Assembly: GCA_035463475.1 (NCBI GenBank)
Contig: DATHTE010000101.1
Coordinates: 1 to 64,000 of the forward strand
Reading direction: 5' to 3'
Length of the DNA stretch: 64,000 nucleotides
DNA from: JACPDI01 sp035463475
Lineage (GTDB): Bacteria; Acidobacteriota; Vicinamibacteria; Vicinamibacterales; 2-12-FULL-66-21
This document shows positions 59,662 through 64,000 of this stretch, in pieces. The position numbers and the translations under genes are program-made. Position 1 is the stretch's first letter. Each line of letters opens with the position of its first letter. The notes under the pieces are model-generated. The model saw only the letters and a program-made list of their open reading frames with translations, had not been told where the DNA came from and did no database searches.

Positions 59662-61802
59662 CGCTTCCTCAATCGCGCAGGCAGCACCAGCGTGAACGTC
59701 GATCCGCGGCCTGCCTCGCTGCGCAACTCGATCGCGCCCCCCATCATCGTCGCGAGCCGCCGGCAGATCGAGAGCCCCAGGCCCGTGCCGCCGTAGCCCC
59801 GCGCGGGGGAGCTGTCCAGCTGCCGGAAGTCCTCGAACACCTTCGACTGGTCGGTCGGCGCGATCCCGATGCCCGTGTCGATCACCGAAATGAGCATCAT
59901 GCGATCCGCGGCACGGTAGGAGACCGAGATCGTCACCGTGCCCTGTTGCGTGAACTTCAGCGCGTTGCTGAGCAGGTTCACCAGGATCTGCTTCACCTTC
60001 TGGCGGTCGGACCGGAGCAAAGGGACGTTTCTCGGCACGCGCGTCGAGACTCTCAGGCTCGACCGCTTGATGATCGGCTCCAGCTCCGAGATGACCTCCC
60101 CGATGAGCTGCTGTACCTTGAAGGTGCTGAGGTGCAGCGGCATGCGGCCCGCCTCGATGCGGGTGATGTCGAGGATGTCGTTGATCAGCGCGAGCAGGTG
60201 GCGCGAGTTCGAATCGATGCGCGTGAGGCTCCGGCGCTGCGCGTCGGAGATCTCCCCCGACACCCCCTGCAGGAGCATGTGCGTGTAGCCCAGGATCGCG
60301 TTGAGCGGCGTCCTGAACTCGTGCGACATGTTCGCGAGGAACTGCGACTTCAGCGCGGACGCCTGCTCCAGCGCGAGGTGTTGCCGCCGGAGCAGCTCGT
60401 TCTGCGAGGCGAGCTCCGCGGTCGCTTCCTGGACCTTCGCTTCGAGCTCCTCCGAGCCCTTCTTCAACTGCTCGTACAACCGCGCCTTTTCGAGCGCCTC
60501 CGTCAGGTCGTGCAGGATCGTGACGACCCAGGTCAGCTCTCCCTGCTCGGAGAGGATCGTCCCGGCGATCGCCTCCACCGGGCTCGGCTCGCCGCTCTTG
60601 GGATCGACGAGGCTGATCTCGCCGCGGTGCCGCTGCTCGCCGCTCGTGGCGAGCAGGCTCGACACGAACGACGTCAGGTGCGCGCCGTTCGCGCGCACGC
60701 GTCGCATCGCCTGCTCCGAAGCATCCAATGAGGCGGTGAACAGCCGGTCCGCCGGCGTGTTCATCAACACGATGTCGCCCGCCTCGTCCGTCACGAGGAT
60801 CGGGTCGGCCACCGAGTCGATGATCAACGCCAGCCGATGGCGTTCGTCCCGGACCTCCGCCTGCGCGATCCGCAGCGTCCGGTAGCTCTCTTCGATCTCC
60901 TCCTTCGCGCGCGCCAGGTCCGTCACGTTGCGCAGGACCGACACCACGTAGGTGCCCTGCCGCTCGTCCGTGGCCCGCGACGACATCAGCTCGAACAGAA
61001 GATCGGACCCTTCGATCGGATCGACGAGCAGCAGCTCGCGGCGCGCCGCGGGCCCCTCGGTGCGCTCCATGGCGGTCGCCGACAGCGCGGCCGAGAACAG
61101 CATGCTGTTCAGCGACACCGCGCGCCGCCAGCCCTCGCTCGCCTCGTCCGGCGCCGTGAAGAGCCGCTCGGCCAGCGTGTTCGCGATGATCAGCTTCCCG
61201 TCGGTGTCGGTCAGGAGAATGGGGTCGGGCACCGCGTTGATGATGCTGTACAGGAGCATCCGTTCCTGCCCGAACGGCAACCCGCGCAGCGCCTGCCGGT
61301 ACTGCAGCCGGCCGATGTGCTGCCCGAGCACATCCGCCAACCACAGTACGTCGGGCCGCAGCCCCGGTTCGGCGAGCGCCACGAGCAGCACGCCCACGAT
61401 CCCGTGCGGCAACGCGCCGAGTTCGTCGGTGTGCAGCGTGAGCGCGTGAAACCCCGAGCGGTCGATGGGAGAACGGAACGTGCCGCCGTCGAAGTAGAGC
61501 GGTTCCGGGCTGTGCAGCCCGGCCACGAGCGGGTGCTCGTCATCCGCGATGTTGACCGAGAAGTCCGCGACGGCGGCGGGCGCGACGCCCTGTTCGGCCA
61601 CCGGGATCAGGCGGTTGGACGCCGGCTCCACGACCGCGATGAGCGCCTGCTCCACCGCGGCATGCTCCGCGAGCCACTCCAGCCCGCGCGCGGCCGAGCT
61701 CTGCACGTCGACGCTGCGCAGCAGGAACTCGAGCAGTTGCGCGCGCGACTCGGCGCCTGTCGGTGCGGGGATGCTTGCCGCCGCAGAGGATGACCGGAAC
61801 AC
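59658..61802 (-). CDS. Soluble sensor histidine kinase with GAF-like and two PAS domains
   Basis: 714 residues from the GTG at 61802, which has AAGG 5 nt upstream. No membrane helices are seen. A GAF-like region (about 15-160) is followed by two PAS domains (the first begins IINAVPDPILLTDTDGK, the second IIDSVADPILVTDEAG), a coiled coil, HisKA with MSHEFRTPLNAILGY (phospho-accepting His) and a HATPase domain with NLLSNALKFTQQG, DTGIGIAP and GTGLGLSICRRL. It lies between gvpA and gvpF/L in the same operon, suggesting a cytosolic cue feeds vesicle production or use. Confidence 0.92.
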   Translation of the reverse strand: MFRSSSAAASIPAPTGAESRAQLLEFLLRSVDVQSSAARGLEWLAEHAAVEQALIAVVEPASNRLIPVAEQGVAPAAVADFSVNIADDEHPLVAGLHSPEPLYFDGGTFRSPIDRSGFHALTLHTDELGALPHGIVGVLLVALAEPGLRPDVLWLADVLGQHIGRLQYRQALRGLPFGQERMLLYSIINAVPDPILLTDTDGKLIIANTLAERLFTAPDEASEGWRRAVSLNSMLFSAALSATAMERTEGPAARRELLLVDPIEGSDLLFELMSSRATDERQGTYVVSVLRNVTDLARAKEEIEESYRTLRIAQAEVRDERHRLALIIDSVADPILVTDEAGDIVLMNTPADRLFTASLDASEQAMRRVRANGAHLTSFVSSLLATSGEQRHRGEISLVDPKSGEPSPVEAIAGTILSEQGELTWVVTILHDLTEALEKARLYEQLKKGSEELEAKVQEATAELASQNELLRRQHLALEQASALKSQFLANMSHEFRTPLNAILGYTHMLLQGVSGEISDAQRRSLTRIDSNSRHLLALINDILDITRIEAGRMPLHLSTFKVQQLIGEVISELEPIIKRSSLRVSTRVPRNVPLLRSDRQKVKQILVNLLSNALKFTQQGTVTISVSYRAADRMMLISVIDTGIGIAPTDQSKVFEDFRQLDSSPARGYGGTGLGLSICRRLATMMGGAIELRSEAGRGSTFTLVLPARLRKR

Positions 61803-61809
61803 GTTGACC

Positions 61810-62130
61810 TTATGACTTCCGCCGCCGGCGTCGGGCCGCTGTCGCCCGGCGCCGCGAAGCAAGCTCGGCGCGCAGCGCGACGTTTTCCGCCATGACGTCT
61901 TCGCCCGGGCCTATCTCGCTGGGACGCGAGACCGTCGGCACGGACCCCACTGCCTCGGAGTACTTCAGATACGTGTCGATCGACGCGACGACGACGCGCG
62001 CTTCAACCGTGATGAGATCGATGCCGACGAGCGAGACGCGGACCCAAGCGTCAATGACGATGCCCTTGTCCAGGACGCGATCGAGAACGTCGATGAGGCT
62101 GGTCCCGCCCGGTGCTCTCTCAACGGCCAT
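61810..62130 (-). CDS. gvpA: Gas vesicle structural protein GvpA
   Basis: 106 residues. Residues 9-63 are the canonical GvpA core, with VLDRVLDKGIVIDAWVRVSL and VGIDLITVEARVVVASIDTY followed by LKYSEAVG; this amphipathic helix-strand-strand-helix unit forms the ribbed wall. The core is unmistakable. The C-terminus is extended by about 40 residues with an Arg-rich end (RRRATAARRRRRKS), longer than the 70-80 residues usual for GvpA. GAGGAG lies 7 nt before the ATG. Confidence 0.95.
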   Translation of the reverse strand: MAVERAPGGTSLIDVLDRVLDKGIVIDAWVRVSLVGIDLITVEARVVVASIDTYLKYSEAVGSVPTVSRPSEIGPGEDVMAENVALRAELASRRRATAARRRRRKS

Positions 62131-62160
62131 GCTGAGCTCCTCAGAGTCCTCTCATCACGT

Positions 62161-62535
62161 TCATTTCGCGCGGCGCGCCGCCGCCTGACCAGCCCGGCGC
62201 GCCCGGCGCCGCACGGGTGCTGGGAGCGCGCCAGCCGCCGCGGCGAGCGCCTCGACCTTCTGCTCAAGCGCGCGAAGCTGCTGGCGCAGCTCGCGGTCGG
62301 CGAGGGCGGGAGACACTCCCGGCGACAGCGAGCGATCGTGGCGCCACCAGTCGAGCCCGATCTCCTGCGCCTTGTCGAGCGAGCAGATCAGCAGGCGGAT
62401 GCGGATCGTCAGCAGCTCGACTTCCGCCAGCGAGATCTTGATGTCCCCCGCCACCACCAGGCCCTTGTCGAGGACCCTGTCGAGCACGTCCACCAGCCCG
62501 CTCGAGCGCGAATGGATCGATAAATCCGACGGCAT
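62161..62535 (-). CDS. GvpA/J-family gas vesicle protein with extended C-terminus
   Basis: 124 residues from the ATG at 62535. The GvpA-family core is SGLVDVLDRVLDKGLVVAGD and ISLAEVELLTIRIRLLICSL, with AGDIKISLAEVEL rather than IDAWVRVSLVGI, so it is closer to GvpJ/M/S than to GvpA. A DWWRHDR helix, a coiled coil (REL-RQQLRALEQKVEALAA-type) and a basic Arg/Ala tail follow. An upstream extension of 14 codons is open but unlikely. It is the first gene of the operon. Confidence 0.9.
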   Translation of the reverse strand: MPSDLSIHSRSSGLVDVLDRVLDKGLVVAGDIKISLAEVELLTIRIRLLICSLDKAQEIGLDWWRHDRSLSPGVSPALADRELRQQLRALEQKVEALAAAAGALPAPVRRRARRAGQAAARRAK

Positions 62536-62545
62536 GGGAACGCAG

Positions 62546-62574
62546 ACTATACCGCAGCCATCCGGCTTCTCCAA
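62546..62574 (-). promoter_or_regulatory. Candidate promoter of the gas vesicle operon
   Basis: Minus-strand TTGGAG (62569-62574) and TATAGT (62546-62551) are separated by exactly 17 nt. The predicted start is within a few nt of the first ATG at 62535, with no Shine-Dalgarno sequence, so this first gene may be translated from an almost leaderless mRNA. Confidence 0.55.
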
Positions 62575-62614
62575 CACGCGCAGGCGTGGTGCACACGGGG
62601 GCTGTCTTGCGGCC

Positions 62615-62647
62615 GAGGCTGCAAGCAGGTGGCCAGCCTGCAGCCTC
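62615..62647. terminator. 9-bp hairpin between cytochrome gene and gas vesicle operon
   Basis: GAGGCTGCA (62615-62623) and TGCAGCCTC (62639-62647) are perfectly complementary around a 15-nt centre. On the minus strand this follows the cytochrome stop and precedes the gas vesicle promoter. There is no U-tract. Just beyond it GCGACTTACGGGAATT resembles part of the palindromic repeat at 45555, so the region may be repeat-derived. Confidence 0.45.
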
Positions 62648-62744
62648 TCGCTTCTGCGACTTACGGGAATTGGAGACCTAAACTCGTCAGCTGGTCGACA
62701 GACGAGCTACGCATTTCATACACGCGTCGGGAGACGCGCGGACG

Positions 62745-64000
62745 TCAGCGACGGGCCGCGAGGTAGGCCGCGATTCGATCGAGTTCGCCGGGGGTCAGCT
62801 TCCTGTCGAATGCGGGCATCTCGGCGTCGCCGTTGACCGACTTTGGACGGGCGATCCAGGCGCGCAACCAGGCCTGGTCGCGCTTCTGGCCGACATGGGA
62901 GAGGTTCGGTCCTTCCGTGCCCCCGTCGCCGTCGATGACGTGACAGCCCACGCAGTGTCGCGCGAAGATGACCGCCGCCTCGCGGGTCTCGCGGCTCAGC
63001 GAGGGGGGCACGCCGCCGCGGCGCACGTAGGCGATGATGGCCGCCGCTTCGCGCTCGTTCGACTCCGGCAGCGGGCGAATGCCGGGGGCGATGACCTCGG
63101 GATCGACCACATGGTTGCGCATCCAGGGGATCGGGCGCGTCGGGGCCAGCACGTCAAGCGGATCGGCAAGGCGGCCAGCGCCATGACACCGCGCGCATCC
63201 GTGTGAAGCCGCCAGCGACGCGCCCGCGATCTCGCGCAGCGTCCACGAACCGGGTCGTGTCTCGGGGCGGTCGCGCCAGCCGGCGGCTGTGAGCCCGACG
63301 AGCGCGATGAGGCCCGCGATGACGCCGCCGAGCACGACCGGCCGGCGCCGCGGGTCCCGCTCGGGACCCCTGTCAAGCCAGGGCAGCGCGGCCAGCAGCG
63401 CTACCACGGCGCCGGGCAGCACGAGCGCCCCCAGGATCTCGAGTTTGCCCGGCATGACCTTCAGGAGCTGAAACAGTCCCAGGAAGTACCACTCGGGGCG
63501 CGGCACGTACGTCGCGTCCGCCGGGTCCGCCAGGCGCTCGAGCGCCGGCAGCCCGCGCCAGGCGAGGGCGGCGAGCACGGAGGCCGTGATCAGGATCATC
63601 ACGAGATCTCGCGCCGCCTGGTGCGGATAGAACGGCAGCCGCTCGCCGACGCCTGCGCGCACCGGGCCCGAGATGCCGTGCCGCCGCATGAGAAACAGGT
63701 GCAGCGCGACGAGCGCGACGACGATCCCCGGCAGCACGATCACATGAATGGCGAACCAGCGCGAGAGCGTCAGCGCACCGACCTGGCCGCCCGGCGCGCC
63801 GGCGAGCGTGACCATCAGATCGCCCGCGAGCGGCGCCAGGCGCGTGATGTTGACGGTGACGACGGTCGCCCAGTACGCGCGCTGGTCCCATGGCAGCAGG
63901 TACCCTGTGAGCGCGAAGCCGAGAACGAGCAGCAGGAGCGCGATGCCGGAGAGCCAGGTCGCTTCGCGGGGGGTCTTGTACGCGCCGAATGCGATGACGC
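62745..64000 (-). CDS. Cytochrome b fused to a diheme cytochrome c region, 5' end cut off
   Basis: The reading frame is open to the window edge, so the gene start lies outside. The visible part begins in the third membrane helix of cytochrome b (VIAFGAYKTP, then GYLLPWDQRAYWATVV), continues through the heme-ligand helix (RWFAIHVIVLPG) and the C-terminal subunit-IV-like half with PEWYFLGLFQLLK, then adds a soluble domain with two CxxCH heme sites (CARCH and CVGCH) and a MPAFDRKL Met-ligand region. This is a quinol:cytochrome c oxidoreductase subunit of the fused type. The internal ATG at 63815 is not a start. Confidence 0.93.
   Translation of the reverse strand, partial: VIAFGAYKTPREATWLSGIALLLLVLGFALTGYLLPWDQRAYWATVVTVNITRLAPLAGDLMVTLAGAPGGQVGALTLSRWFAIHVIVLPGIVVALVALHLFLMRRHGISGPVRAGVGERLPFYPHQAARDLVMILITASVLAALAWRGLPALERLADPADATYVPRPEWYFLGLFQLLKVMPGKLEILGALVLPGAVVALLAALPWLDRGPERDPRRRPVVLGGVIAGLIALVGLTAAGWRDRPETRPGSWTLREIAGASLAASHGCARCHGAGRLADPLDVLAPTRPIPWMRNHVVDPEVIAPGIRPLPESNEREAAAIIAYVRRGGVPPSLSRETREAAVIFARHCVGCHVIDGDGGTEGPNLSHVGQKRDQAWLRAWIARPKSVNGDAEMPAFDRKLTPGELDRIAAYLAARR

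Noticed and set aside
59242..61344. 700-residue hybrid protein ending in the receiver
   Set aside because: Residues before the receiver are a shifted reading of the kinase gene. The receiver starts at 59661 with an ATGA overlap.

Overview
The window is a dense, high-GC bacterial chromosome segment (by eye about two-thirds G+C) with about 50 genes and few gaps. The cell-wall genes point to a Gram-negative-type rod: MurE carries the DNPR signature for meso-diaminopimelate, and mraZ-to-ftsZ genes, lipid II flippase MurJ and a sugar-nucleotide cluster are present. Gene content and the style of the intergenic repeats suggest Acidobacteriota, perhaps Vicinamibacteria. That placement is inference; no rRNA gene is present to settle it.

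Layout. 0-4 kb (minus): the 5' part of lepA, citrate synthase, a small membrane protein and a cellulose-synthase-like glycosyltransferase. 4-14.2 kb (mostly plus): an orphan larB, mutS2, a structured repeat array, dnaG, rpoD, a CAU-anticodon tRNA 4 nt after rpoD, a zinc-ribbon protein, an RNase H, then divergent pgeF and acpS whose start codons overlap, and a small unknown protein. 14.3-16 kb (minus): a B12-binding-type radical SAM protein. 16-32.7 kb (minus): the division and cell-wall cluster mraZ-rsmH-ftsL-ftsI-murE-murF-mraY-murD-ftsW-murG-murC-ftsQ-ftsA-ftsZ, mostly with overlapping or near-touching genes, driven from a clear sigma-70-type promoter followed by a three-repeat MraZ-type operator. 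murB and ddl are absent from it. 32.9-39.4 kb (plus): ychF, then three family-2 glycosyltransferases, two sugar-nucleotide epimerases and a PLP aminotransferase. 39.5-45.5 kb (plus): an STN-like secreted protein, a GNAT acetyltransferase, yqeY with a good terminator, murJ, an MFS transporter and a rhomboid protease. 45.5-50.5 kb (minus): an M48 protease whose 3' end is made of a palindromic repeat, then lemA, an atypical SDR, a cupin and an M28 peptidase. 50.6-53.8 kb (plus): a fused E1 alpha/beta 2-oxoacid dehydrogenase and a secreted propeller-like protein.

53.8-62.6 kb (minus) is the most unusual region: a compact gas vesicle locus. In transcription order it reads gvpJ-like, gvpA, sensor histidine kinase, receiver-only response regulator, gvpF/L, gvpG, a tandem Get3/ArsA-type ATPase, gvpF/L, a third GvpA-family gene, gvpF/L and gvpK. 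No gvpN AAA+ ATPase or gvpC is visible. The tandem ATPase keeps a CxxC pair in both halves, as Get3 does. Since Get3 handles hydrophobic tail-anchored proteins, a chaperone role for the hydrophobic GvpA subunits is an attractive hypothesis. The kinase and receiver suggest a signalling input built into the operon.

The window ends inside a cytochrome b gene fused to two c-type heme domains (minus). A recurring feature is a -10-like hexamer 6-11 nt upstream of start codons with no Shine-Dalgarno sequence, suggesting leaderless or very short-leader mRNAs.
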